A DNA stretch of 57,184 nucleotides from Deltaproteobacteria bacterium (GTDB taxonomy: Bacteria > UBA10199 > DSSB01 > JACPFA01), in NCBI GenBank assembly GCA_016183235.1, contig JACPFA010000041.1:1-57184 (forward strand), in the 5' to 3' direction. Below the pieces are notes generated by a model, which saw only the letters and a list, made by a program, of their open reading frames with translations, ran no database searches and was not told the DNA's origin. The position numbers and the translations under genes are program-made. Below are positions 22,577 to 30,481 of this stretch, piece by piece. Each line of letters starts with the position of its first letter. Within the stretch, counting starts at the first letter, position 1.

Positions 22577-24094
22577 ATGGTGTTTTGGAAATATGCATGC
22601 ATAGGGTTCGGATTAGTTTTACTTATTTCCTGTTCTAGCCAAAAGCGTGACCCTCAAGAACTCGTGATCGCTCTAGAAGAATATCCCAATCAACTCGATC
22701 CGCGGCTAGCCCGCGGGGCCTATAATGTAAAGGTCGTCAAGCTCCTCTTTAACGGCTTGCTGAAATACGACCAAAATTTAAAGTTGGTCCCCGATTTAGC
22801 AGAAAAATATGAATTTCTTTCTGATCAAACCTTAAAAATCACCATAAAAAAGGGGATTCATTTTCATGATGGTACCGAACTAAAAATCGATGATGTCCTA
22901 TTTACTTTTCAATCGGTTTTGAAAGCCCGGCAAAATTCTCCTGCGTATCAAGATTTTTCTAAAATCAAATCGTTGGAAAAAATCGATGACTATACCCTCG
23001 TGGTGCAACTCAAAGAACCTTATGCCCCTTTTCTTACCGCGCTTACTTTGGGCATTGTGCCACGCTCTGCCGATCAACAGCTGTCATTCAAAGATCATCC
23101 TATTGGCACTGGGCCTTTTAAATTTTTGCAACAGCAAAGTGAGCGGTTTATTTTGTTGGAAAAAAACCCTGATTATTTTGCGGGGCCAGCCCACTTAAGC
23201 AGAGTGCGGATTCGCACCATTAAAGACGAAACCACTCGGGTTTTAGAACTCATTAAAGGTAACATTGACCTCATTCAAAATGCGGTTCCTCCCAATTGGT
23301 TGCCTTGGCTCACTAAGCATTATCCCTTTCAGGTGTTGCACGATAAAAGTATTAATTATCAATACCTCGGGTTTAATTTACGAGATCCTATTTTAAGTAA
23401 TGTCAAAGTGCGGTGGGCGATTGCCTATCTTTTAGATATCGACAACTTGATTCAGTTTAAACTCAAAGGCTATGCGCAACCGGCAACTGGGATCTTGAGC
23501 CCCATCCACTGGGCCTACAACCAAAAGTTACTCGGGTTTCATTACGATTTGGAAAAGGCTAACAGCCTGTTAGATGATGCAGGTTTCCCTGACCCGCCGG
23601 GGGCGGCGCCGCGGTTTAAGCTAACCTATAAAACTTCAACCAATGCCAGCAGTGTGGATATGGCTCTCGCTATTAAAGAACTTTTTCGTCAAGCGCATAT
23701 TGAAGTAGAAGTTAAACCTTACGACTGGGGGATTTTTTATAAAGACATTCGCACCGGCAATTTTCAATTATTTTCTTTATTGTGGGTTGGGGTGACCGAC
23801 CCCGATATTTTTTATCAGGTATTTGCCAGCAGCCAGATCCCGCCCAATGGCTCTAATCGTGGATTTTACGCCAATACCCAGGTTGATACCTTGGCCCATC
23901 AAGCTCAAAAAACTTACGACCCTGCCAAACGAAAATCTTACTATGACCCATTGCAAGAAATCGTTGCCAATGAACTGCCATATGTTAGTTTGTGGCACCC
24001 AGACAATATTGTCGTGATGCAAAAAGATTTGAAAGGATATTATTTAACCCCCAATGCGTCGTTTGAAGGCTTGGTGAGTACATACAGAGAATAG
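22577..24094 (+). CDS. Oligopeptide/dipeptide ABC transporter substrate-binding lipoprotein
   Basis: A 505-residue SBP_bac_5 family protein. It has a lipoprotein signal ending LLISCSSQ (Cys about residue 19), the family opening LVIALEEYPNQLDPRLARGAY, YDQNLKLVPDLAEKYE, and HFHDGTELKIDDVLFTFQSV. It captures peptides or similar solutes outside the inner membrane and delivers them to the two permeases encoded next on the same strand. Repeats separate the three genes but strand and order are as in dpp/opp operons. Confidence 0.92.
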   Translation: MVFWKYACIGFGLVLLISCSSQKRDPQELVIALEEYPNQLDPRLARGAYNVKVVKLLFNGLLKYDQNLKLVPDLAEKYEFLSDQTLKITIKKGIHFHDGTELKIDDVLFTFQSVLKARQNSPAYQDFSKIKSLEKIDDYTLVVQLKEPYAPFLTALTLGIVPRSADQQLSFKDHPIGTGPFKFLQQQSERFILLEKNPDYFAGPAHLSRVRIRTIKDETTRVLELIKGNIDLIQNAVPPNWLPWLTKHYPFQVLHDKSINYQYLGFNLRDPILSNVKVRWAIAYLLDIDNLIQFKLKGYAQPATGILSPIHWAYNQKLLGFHYDLEKANSLLDDAGFPDPPGAAPRFKLTYKTSTNASSVDMALAIKELFRQAHIEVEVKPYDWGIFYKDIRTGNFQLFSLLWVGVTDPDIFYQVFASSQIPPNGSNRGFYANTQVDTLAHQAQKTYDPAKRKSYYDPLQEIVANELPYVSLWHPDNIVVMQKDLKGYYLTPNASFEGLVSTYRE

Positions 24095-24255
24095 ATGTCA
24101 TTGCGAGAAGGCGTGCCAGTGTGAGATTGCTTCACCCCTAAAGGGGTTCGCAATGACAGAGGGGGCGATGAAGGGGCCTCCGTAGTAATAGATGTCATTG
24201 CACAACCCTCGTCATCCCGGACTTGATCCGGGATCCATGATGATAAAGCAATCTT
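24095..24255. repeat. Interspersed palindromic repeat cluster
   Basis: TGTCATTGCGAGAAGGCGTG, AGATTGCTTCACCCCTAAAG, GGGTTCGCAATGACAG, then GTCATCCCGGACTTGATCCG and a GCAATCTTCC end. Confidence 0.8.
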
Positions 24256-24262
24256 CCTTTTT

Positions 24263-25186
24263 ATGCTTAATTATTTATTAAAACGTTTACTCTTCCTCAT
24301 TCCCACAGTCTTTTCGGTCATCACACTTGTCTTCTTCCTCATCCACATCATCCCCGGTGATCCAGTAGATTTTATATTGGGTGAAAATGCCAATGTGCAA
24401 GATCGCATGCAGTTAGTTAAAACGCTTCGCCTCGATCGCAATCTTTGGGTACAATACAGTTACTTCATCAAAGATGTTTTAACGCTCAATTTTGGGCGTT
24501 CACTCTTTGACCAAACCCTGGTTGCTCGATTGATCGCAAGCAGAATCTTGCCAACTTTTTGTTTGGCCTTGCTTAGTATGGTGGTGGCTATCTCGGTTGC
24601 CTTGCCTTTGGGTTTTTTTTCGGCCCTCAAACAAAATTCGTCTTTTGATCACATGGCCATGGGCTTTGCCCTGCTAGGAATCAGCATTCCTACGTTTTAT
24701 TCCGGGCCCTTATTGATTTTATTTTTTTCGATTAAACTCGGATGGCTGCCCGTGTCGGGGTTTGAACAATATTCTGGAATAATTCTCCCAGCCTTGGCCT
24801 TAGGGCTAGCGCTTGCTGCCATGATTTCTCGGATGACCCGCGCTTCGATGTTAGAAATTCTAAAGATGGACTTTGTGCGCACCGCTCGGGCCAAGGGGTT
24901 AAAAGAAAAAGTGCTTTTAGTTAGGCACGTGCTGCGCTGTGCCTTGTTGCCGGTTGTCACGATTATTGGTTTGCAGTTTGGGGCTTTGTTAGCCGGGGCC
25001 GTGGTAACCGAAAAGGTATTTAATTGGCCAGGCCTGGGCACCTTACTGATCACGGAGATACAACGGCGTAACTACCCTGTGGTTCAAGGGTGTGTGCTGA
25101 CAATTTCGATCACCTATATTGTGGTGAATATGTTAACAGATGTGTTTTATGCAAAGTTGGATCCAAGAGTAAGATTGGGAGGATGA
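24263..25186 (+). CDS. Peptide ABC transporter permease (DppB-like)
   Basis: A 307-residue inner-membrane permease. N-terminal MLNYLLKRLLFLIPTVFSVI and IHIIPGDPVDFILGE match DppB/OppB. The EAA-like loop RTARAKGLKEKVLLVRHVLR precedes the closing helices, and LAGAVVTEKVFNWPGLG is the family C-terminal block. Six hydrophobic segments are visible. It pairs with the DppC-like protein downstream to form the translocation pore. Confidence 0.93.
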   Translation: MLNYLLKRLLFLIPTVFSVITLVFFLIHIIPGDPVDFILGENANVQDRMQLVKTLRLDRNLWVQYSYFIKDVLTLNFGRSLFDQTLVARLIASRILPTFCLALLSMVVAISVALPLGFFSALKQNSSFDHMAMGFALLGISIPTFYSGPLLILFFSIKLGWLPVSGFEQYSGIILPALALGLALAAMISRMTRASMLEILKMDFVRTARAKGLKEKVLLVRHVLRCALLPVVTIIGLQFGALLAGAVVTEKVFNWPGLGTLLITEIQRRNYPVVQGCVLTISITYIVVNMLTDVFYAKLDPRVRLGG

Positions 25187-25258
25187 GATTGCAACGCTTG
25201 CGCTCGCAATGACAAATACGATGTCATTGCGAGCGTAGCGAAGCAATCTTCCATTTTA
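25186..25258. repeat. Interspersed palindromic repeat
   Basis: GAGATTGCAACGCTTGCGCT, CGCAATGACA, then the inverse GATGTCATTGCGAGCGTAGC and GAAGCAATCTTCC. Confidence 0.8.
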
Positions 25259-25259
25259 T

Positions 25260-26057
25260 ATGCTAAATTCAAAAATCAAAATCGGCGGTTCGATCATTCT
25301 TGTCTTTGCCTTATTGGCATTATTCGCCCCTTGGCTTGCGCCCTATTTGCCTGGTGAAATGAATTGGACGCTAGAGTTGCAGCCGCCCAATGCCAAGCAT
25401 TGGTTGGGCCAAGACGACTTTGGCCGCGACATTTTGAGCCGGGTGCTTTATGGGGCGAGGCTTTCGCTCGGGGTTGGATTGGTGACCGTGGTTTTGAGTG
25501 CAACGCTTGGGGTTTTTACGGGGCTCCTAGCAGGTTATGTAGGGGGTAAAGTCGAAGAATTATTTATTTTTGTGAGTGATTTGTTCATGTCGTTTCCTGG
25601 CATTTTATTGTTGATTGCAGTGGCGGCCTTTGTTCCGCCTAGCGTGGTGAATATTATTTTAGTTTTAAGTTTTGTAGGATGGGTAAGTTATGCTCGCATA
25701 ATTCGGGCGCAAACGTTAGAGTTGCGCGAACGCGAATTTGTTTTGGCTAGCCGTGCCTTAGGCGCGCGCCGGTTGCACATCATGTTACGCCATATTTTAC
25801 CCAATGCCCTGGGGCCTTTGATTGTTGCGGCTTCGCTAGGCATTGCGGGGATTATTTTGGCAGAATCAACCCTGTCGTTTTTAGGGATTGGCATTCCGCC
25901 CGAAATCCCCACCTGGGGCGGCATGCTCAACACCGGAGTTCGTTATTTATTAATCGCCCCGCACTTAGCATTTTTCCCCGGCCTTGCCATTATGTTAACC
26001 GTGTTGGGATTTAATTTTTTGGGTGATGGGTTGCGGGATATGTTAGCGAAGAAGTGA
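25260..26057 (+). CDS. Peptide ABC transporter permease (DppC-like)
   Basis: A 265-residue second permease. It carries the HWLGQDDFGRDILSRVLYGA hallmark near residues 46-65, the EAA loop SRALGARRLHIMLRHILPNA and the AESTLSFLGIGIPPEIPTWG block that defines DppC/OppC. No ATPase genes follow: the next plus-strand gene is an ORF6N protein, so the transporter must rely on ATPases encoded elsewhere or has lost its distal genes. Confidence 0.93.
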   Translation: MLNSKIKIGGSIILVFALLALFAPWLAPYLPGEMNWTLELQPPNAKHWLGQDDFGRDILSRVLYGARLSLGVGLVTVVLSATLGVFTGLLAGYVGGKVEELFIFVSDLFMSFPGILLLIAVAAFVPPSVVNIILVLSFVGWVSYARIIRAQTLELREREFVLASRALGARRLHIMLRHILPNALGPLIVAASLGIAGIILAESTLSFLGIGIPPEIPTWGGMLNTGVRYLLIAPHLAFFPGLAIMLTVLGFNFLGDGLRDMLAKK

Positions 26058-26109
26058 CAATGTCCAAAAATCTCGTTGAGCTTTAAATTAAAATTAATTA
26101 CAGTCGAAC

Positions 26110-26619
26110 ATGTCTTTAGTTCCAGTAGAGCGAATTGAAAAATCGATCTTATTAATTCGAGGACATAAAGTTATACTCGATGCCAATTTAGCTGAGCTTT
26201 ATGGAGTACCTATAAAACGGCTGAACGAACAAGTGCGCCGTAATTCCAAACGTTTTCCGCCCGATTTTATGTTCCAATTAACTTCTGAGGAGTTCGAAGC
26301 TTTAAGGTCGCATTTTGCGACCTTAAAAACTGGCCGGGGTAAACATCGTAAATACTTACCTTATGTTTTCACTGAACAAGGTGTTGCGATGCTCTCCTCT
26401 GTTTTGAATAGTGAACAAGCTATCGAAGTAAATGTTGAAATTATGAGGGCTTTTGTACGACTTCGACAGATCCTCTCTTCTAACAAGGTTTTGGCACAAA
26501 GATTGAGTGAATTAGAAAAGAAGTATGATCGTCAGTTTAAAGTCATTTTCGATGCTATTCGGCAGTTAATGATCCCATTACCATCTCACAAGCGCACCAT
26601 TGGATTTCAAGCAAAATAA
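26110..26619 (+). CDS. ORF6N-domain protein
   Basis: A 169-residue protein whose first 110 residues are an ORF6N domain: VERIEKSILLIRGHKVILDA, LAELYGVPIKRLNEQVRRN, RFPPDFMFQLT and YLPYVFTEQGVAMLSSVLNS. The C-terminal third is a coiled-coil-like helix (LAQRLSELEKKYDRQFK). These proteins are frequent in phages and mobile islands and are thought to bind DNA; a cellular role is not established. The gene sits where peptide-transporter ATPases would be expected. A 27-base perfect hairpin lies in its coding sequence at 26301. Confidence 0.88.
   Translation: MSLVPVERIEKSILLIRGHKVILDANLAELYGVPIKRLNEQVRRNSKRFPPDFMFQLTSEEFEALRSHFATLKTGRGKHRKYLPYVFTEQGVAMLSSVLNSEQAIEVNVEIMRAFVRLRQILSSNKVLAQRLSELEKKYDRQFKVIFDAIRQLMIPLPSHKRTIGFQAK
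26301..26327. repeat. Perfect hairpin inside the ORF6N gene
   Basis: TTTAAGGTCGCA (26301-26312), TTT loop, TGCGACCTTAAA (26316-26327). It encodes the LRSHFATLK stretch of the domain. Confidence 0.8.
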
Positions 26620-26644
26620 AGATTTTCTGTTTCATAACGACTTC

Positions 26645-27811
26645 ATGATGACATTAAATTTAAAAAAACTCATTGGTTCCCTCTGTGTGTTTGGTTTTGA
26701 AGGTACTGAAACGCCAAAACACATCGAAAGCTTTATTCAAGATTGGAACTTGGGCGGAGTGATTTTATTCAAGCGCAATATTGAATCGCTCGAACAGTTG
26801 GCCGCGCTCAATCAAGCGCTCATCAAACTATCAGATCACCCGTTATTATTGGGCGTTGACCACGAAGGTGGGCGGGTCTTTCGTTTGCCTGCACCCTTTA
26901 CTCATTTTCCTCCTTTGCAAAAAATTGGCGATTGCATTCGCAAACAAAAAAATCCGCAATTGGCATTTCAATTGGGCCAAATCATGGCGCGCGAACTATG
27001 TGCGGTGGGTTTTAACTTAAATTTTGCGCCGGTGACTGATGTCAATTCTAACCCCCAAAATCCTATCATTGGCGATCGAGCTTTTTCGGCTGATGCAGCA
27101 GAAGTGGGCCCTTGGTGTCACGAATTTTTACAAGGGCTAGCCAGTGAAGGCATCATCGGTTGTGCCAAGCATTTCCCAGGGCATGGGGACACCGAGCAAG
27201 ATTCGCATTTAGAATTACCAGTGGTGAATAAGACGGAAGCTAAATTGTGGGATTGTGAATTGAGGCCATTTCGCGACCTTATGTCATTGCGAGCAATGTC
27301 ATCCCTGCGTAGGCAGGGACCCATGATGGGGCGTGGCAATCTTCCTTTTTTCCCCCTCATGACCGCCCATGTAAAATACCCCGCCTTAGACCCCGATTGG
27401 CCCGCAACCCTTTCTTCTAAAATCTTAACTGATCTTTTGCGCAAGAAGTTAGATTACCAAGGGGTAATTTTTTCCGACGATTTCGAAATGAAAGGCATTA
27501 GTGCTTACTATCCTATCCCCGAAGCAGCTGAACAATTTTTGCACGCCGGAGGAGATGCAATTTTACTCTGCCACCATGAAGAACCTCAAATCAACACCCT
27601 CGAACATTTACTCCGTCTCGCCGAAAAAAATAGCCAATTTCGAGACTTATTGTCCGAAAAACAAGCTAGACTATCCTCTCTGTCATTGCAAACCGTGTTA
27701 GCCAATTTATCCCAGGTAGGATGTAAAGAACATCTCAGTTTTGCCAAAAGTTTCAGGCTACCCAGCGCAGAGAGCGGTGCGATTGTGCGCAATCTCGTAA
27801 ATAAAAATTAA
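26645..27811 (+). CDS. nagZ: Beta-N-acetylhexosaminidase NagZ (GH3)
   Basis: Removes N-acetylglucosamine from peptidoglycan fragments during cell-wall recycling. GH3 landmarks: LGVDHEGGRVFRLPAPFTHF, NLNFAPVTDVNSNPQNPIIG, the catalytic His/Asp loop CAKHFPGHGDTEQDSHLELP and the nucleophile strand VIFSDDFEMKGIS. An MMTLNLKKL start at 26645 is preferred; the TTG at 26600 overlaps the ORF6N gene. About 20 residues (MSLRAMSSLRRQGPMMGRGN), inserted between the LRPFRDL and LMTAHVKYPALD blocks, are encoded by a dispersed repeat and replace a short loop of normal NagZ. The frame is intact, so the enzyme may still work. Confidence 0.92.
   Translation: MMTLNLKKLIGSLCVFGFEGTETPKHIESFIQDWNLGGVILFKRNIESLEQLAALNQALIKLSDHPLLLGVDHEGGRVFRLPAPFTHFPPLQKIGDCIRKQKNPQLAFQLGQIMARELCAVGFNLNFAPVTDVNSNPQNPIIGDRAFSADAAEVGPWCHEFLQGLASEGIIGCAKHFPGHGDTEQDSHLELPVVNKTEAKLWDCELRPFRDLMSLRAMSSLRRQGPMMGRGNLPFFPLMTAHVKYPALDPDWPATLSSKILTDLLRKKLDYQGVIFSDDFEMKGISAYYPIPEAAEQFLHAGGDAILLCHHEEPQINTLEHLLRLAEKNSQFRDLLSEKQARLSSLSLQTVLANLSQVGCKEHLSFAKSFRLPSAESGAIVRNLVNKN
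27279..27345. repeat. Composite palindromic repeat inside nagZ
   Basis: TATGTCATTGCGAGCAATGT, CATCCCTGCGTAGGCAGGGA, CCCATGATGGGGCGTGGCAA, TCTTCC. The same composite is at 14657 and 54246 between genes. In nagZ it is read in frame. Confidence 0.9.
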
Positions 27812-27965
27812 TCAATTGTTGATAAGGCACGCCTGATTTTTGAGACATTGTTTTAAAATAATCAATGATGTCTTGGCCAAGCCTGATGGTTACCGGTTTT
27901 TTCAATCTTTTAATATAAGGGTTCTTGCGCCCTTTCATTTTTGAAAAATTATATTCAGTTTTCAT
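27753..27965 (-). CDS. brnA: BrnA-family antitoxin
   Basis: A 70-residue ribbon-helix-helix protein with KPVTIRLGQDIIDYFKTMSQ, the BrnA core pattern, and SGVPYQQLINFYLRDCA. It would neutralise the BrnT toxin encoded just upstream (11-base overlap) and repress the operon. The last 59 bases overlap the convergent nagZ 3' end, so the C-terminal residues (about 51-70) share DNA with the NagZ terminus. A fragment of a second BrnA-like sequence lies at 30298-30369. Confidence 0.85.
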   Translation of the reverse strand: MKTEYNFSKMKGRKNPYIKRLKKPVTIRLGQDIIDYFKTMSQKSGVPYQQLINFYLRDCAQSHRSLRWVA

Positions 27966-28254
27966 TGTTTTGTCTCCAATATGATTTAGCCTCAGCCTGT
28001 GTGGCTTTTCTGGCTGAGATGATTCGAATCGCTGATCCCTTATCTTTTAGACAATGACATACAACCAGAACATGAAATTTAAAACTTAAGCCCAACATTA
28101 AAAATCTGTCTTCTTCGGTAGAATGCTCAGGATCAAAAAATTCGATGGCATTTTCATCATAGAAAACCGTTTGTGCCTCTTCAAATGATATTCCATGTTT
28201 TCTTTTGTTTGACCTGTTTTTGCTTGTGTCCCAAATGAATCTCAACTCATGCAT
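27955..28254 (-). CDS. brnT: BrnT-family ribonuclease toxin
   Basis: A 99-residue RelE-fold toxin of the BrnT family (PF04365). Family pattern: FIWDTSKNRSNKRKHGISFE, EAQTVFYDENAIEFFDPEHS, EDRFLMLG, LVVCHCLKDKGSAIRIISAR and the closing KATQAEAKSYW. It is expected to cleave mRNA and be held inactive by BrnA. Toxin-first order with an overlapping antitoxin is the norm. A palindrome ATGTACAT immediately upstream of the start could be part of the operator. Confidence 0.9.
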   Translation of the reverse strand: MHELRFIWDTSKNRSNKRKHGISFEEAQTVFYDENAIEFFDPEHSTEEDRFLMLGLSFKFHVLVVCHCLKDKGSAIRIISARKATQAEAKSYWRQNNEN

Positions 28255-28551
28255 ATGTACATTGTAAATATAACAAAGTATGAATCCTTTTCAAGCGGTA
28301 AATTTGTTTCCGACAATTCAAAGTAACCCCAAAGCCAGGCTTGTCAAATTTCAAGTAAATAATTTATATATCTTATTGTATTCATTTGTGTTTTTTCTTA
28401 TTTTGCCTCGCAACAGCAAGGGTTTCGGGCCCCGATAAGATAAATGACATGGGCTAACCGTGTAAGCCATGGGTGCATTCTGTCATTGCGAGCCCGCCTT
28501 AAGGCGGGCGTGGCAATCTCGGTTTGACATTGATTTTATAGGAGTTTTTTA
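28255..28551. other. Intergenic with BrnTA promoter side and one repeat
   Basis: No gene seen. AT-rich DNA with TATATT-type boxes next to brnT; a dispersed repeat copy at 28479-28522 with the perfect palindrome GCCCGCCTTAAGGCGGGC (28492-28509) between TCATTGCGA and GGCAATCTC; then the TAGGAG ribosome site (28539-28544) of the next gene. Confidence 0.6.
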
Positions 28552-30246
28552 ATGGGTGTCGCAGGTGCTGGAAAACAAGATCCTGCTGCCAAAGCGGCCG
28601 AAGCGGCCAAGGCAGCTGAGGCGGCAAAAGCGGCCGAAGCGGCTGCCCACGCCGATGGAGCCACAACTCCACCGCCTGCCCAAGATGGCGGTGAAATGGG
28701 TGCCACCGGTGCCACCGATGAAGCCCAAGGCGGCAAGGTAGCAGGCCAGCCCAACGCCGATGCTGGTAAAAACGTTAAGCCCGATCCCAATGCCACCAAG
28801 CCCCCACCTGAAGATGCAGCTGTTTCAGAACCTGAACTCACCGATGCAGATTTTCTCGGCAATTTGAGTGACAATTTTGCCAACCTTCCTGAAGAGGCCC
28901 GCAAACTAGCCCAAGACATGGTTAGCCAAGTTAGAAATATGATGGGCCTGGTGCAACGGATTACCCAAGATACAGTTCAGCAAGATAAAAAAACCGATGA
29001 TGCCAAGGCGGTTGATCAAGATGTTGCTAGAACCGCAGAAGCAAACAACGCCGATGCTAAGCAGACCGAACGAGCCCAGGCGCAGGCTCGTACTGCTGGT
29101 GCAACGCGAGCCGAAACGGGTTTTGGTGCATCGCCTAAACAGCAACTTACGGCCTTGCTGGAAAAGATGGGCAAATTGTTTCAAGAAAAATTTGCACCTC
29201 CCAAGGCCTTGGCAAAAGGTGATGGCAAGGCAACTCCAGAGGGTGCAAAGCCTGAGGGCGCCGCAGCCAAACCTGAGGGTGAAGGGTTTGTAGCCACAGG
29301 CACCAAACCTACGGTTGAACATGAAGGAGCTGTGGTTCGAAATCGGCATGTTGCTAAAGTTTATGATGGCAAGGTTTATGAGGGCGATGCGGGCAGACGA
29401 CATCATGGTCATAAGGTGGCTAACCGCAGCGACACTAAACGTGCTGAAACCCGTAGGGCGGGTGAACAATATGCTACTCGATTAGCTGGTGACAAGAGCC
29501 GCGAATTAGATGCTAAGCGCCGTTTAGAAGATGTGCGTCGCCAAGCGGAATTAGCAAAAGCAGAAGCAGGCGAAGTTAACGAAGGCGATCAACTCAAAGC
29601 CGACCAACGAGTGGCTGCAGCGGCAAAACCTAAAACCGAAAGCACTTTAGAAAAAGAACGCATTGCCGCAGAATTGGGATTAAAGGTTGTGGAAGAGGAG
29701 ATTGCTTCGTCGGAGACTCCTCGCAATGACAGAATCGATGTCATTGCGAGCGCAGCGAAGCAATCTCTCTTAGACGAACCTGAAGAACTCGCCAGCTTCG
29801 AAGCCTACGGCCCCCGGGGCACCGACCACGAAGAAAGCGGCCTTAAAGCGGCTGATCGATCCGCAAAATTTAGAGGTTTGGAAGGCGGCAAAGGGACAAA
29901 TAATCCCGAGGGTCGCTATGCCATCCGTCACGTAGCGAAGTTTAATGGGCAAGGCGCTGATTCTGATTTGCCAGAGTCGTATCAAGAAGGCATGCCCAAT
30001 ACAGGCGAAATTCACGATGAAAAAGGCCAAGCCGTGGCAAGTTTTCAACCTGGCACCATCATGGGCAGCCAGTTCAACGATGCGCGTGGGCGCTTAGTAA
30101 ACCCATGGAACCCCGCAAGCGTGATCACCGATCAGGCCGCCGTAGAAAAAATCGTAGCCGCCCGCCAATTTTTAACCCGCATTAAATTAGAAGGCGCCCT
30201 ATTGCCCGAAGACGCACGAGAAGCCGCCGCCGGGGCAAAGTGCTAA
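28552..30246 (+). CDS. Large Ala/Lys/Glu-rich low-complexity protein
   Basis: A 564-residue protein, not recognised. It starts with KAAEAAKAAEAAKAAEAAA repeats, continues with Pro/Gly/Asp-rich disordered sequence, a helical segment near residues 103-140 (LTDADFLGNLSDNFANLPEE), Ala/Lys-rich stretches and a Cys as the last residue. There is no signal peptide or membrane segment. About 23 residues (383-405, EIASSETPRNDRIDVIASAA and following) come from a dispersed repeat pair read in frame. The composition resembles the 739-residue protein at 33651. The upstream TAGGAG ribosome site supports the ATG at 28552. Confidence 0.6.
   Translation: MGVAGAGKQDPAAKAAEAAKAAEAAKAAEAAAHADGATTPPPAQDGGEMGATGATDEAQGGKVAGQPNADAGKNVKPDPNATKPPPEDAAVSEPELTDADFLGNLSDNFANLPEEARKLAQDMVSQVRNMMGLVQRITQDTVQQDKKTDDAKAVDQDVARTAEANNADAKQTERAQAQARTAGATRAETGFGASPKQQLTALLEKMGKLFQEKFAPPKALAKGDGKATPEGAKPEGAAAKPEGEGFVATGTKPTVEHEGAVVRNRHVAKVYDGKVYEGDAGRRHHGHKVANRSDTKRAETRRAGEQYATRLAGDKSRELDAKRRLEDVRRQAELAKAEAGEVNEGDQLKADQRVAAAAKPKTESTLEKERIAAELGLKVVEEEIASSETPRNDRIDVIASAAKQSLLDEPEELASFEAYGPRGTDHEESGLKAADRSAKFRGLEGGKGTNNPEGRYAIRHVAKFNGQGADSDLPESYQEGMPNTGEIHDEKGQAVASFQPGTIMGSQFNDARGRLVNPWNPASVITDQAAVEKIVAARQFLTRIKLEGALLPEDAREAAAGAKC
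29698..29766. repeat. Inverted repeat pair read through in the 564-residue gene
   Basis: GAGATTGCTTCGTCGGAGAC, TCCTCGCAATGACAG, then TGTCATTGCGAGCGCAGCGA and AGCAATCTC: two complete palindromic halves, both in frame. Confidence 0.9.
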
Positions 30247-30249
30247 TGA

Positions 30250-30290
30250 TGGTGTCATTCTGAGGCGAAGCCGAAGAATCTTCCATATAA
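30250..30290. repeat. Interspersed palindromic repeat (short form)
   Basis: GTGTCATTCTGAGGCGAAGC then CGAAGAATCTTCCATAT, directly upstream of a BrnA-like fragment. Confidence 0.7.
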
Positions 30291-30297
30291 AAACAAA

Positions 30298-30369
30298 AAA
30301 ATAGCCATTGGAATTAACTTAAGCCCAGAGGTGATTGATTATTTTAAGAGCCTTGCCAATCAAATGTAA
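30298..30369 (+). pseudogene. BrnA-like antitoxin fragment
   Basis: The frame reads KIAIGINLSPEVIDYFKSLA, then NQM and a stop. It aligns with the BrnA core (KPVTIRLGQDIIDYFKTMSQ in the intact protein at 27753). There is no start codon or remaining N-terminus; a dispersed repeat abuts its 5' side and another follows 20 bp after the stop. It looks like the remnant of a second BrnTA module. Confidence 0.6.
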
Positions 30370-30389
30370 AAAAGCAGCTTAATATTTTA

Positions 30390-30470
30390 ATGTCATATAT
30401 GGATCCCGGGTCTAGCCCGGGATGACGCAATACCGTCATGCCGGACCTGATCCGGCATGACGGTATTGAT
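30390..30470. repeat. Composite repeat, copy 3 of a CCCGGGTCTAG type
   Basis: ATGTCATATATGGATCCCGG then GTCTAGCCCGGGATGACGCA and ATACCGTCATGCCGGACCTG; matches 20880 and 22418 but ends in an inverted TGACGGTATT instead. Confidence 0.85.
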
Positions 30471-30481
30471 TATACAAAAAA

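Noticed and set aside
27660-27811. Additional repeat at the NagZ C-terminus (CTGTCATTGCAAACC)
   Set aside because: Only about 13 bases resemble the repeat edge; too short to claim.
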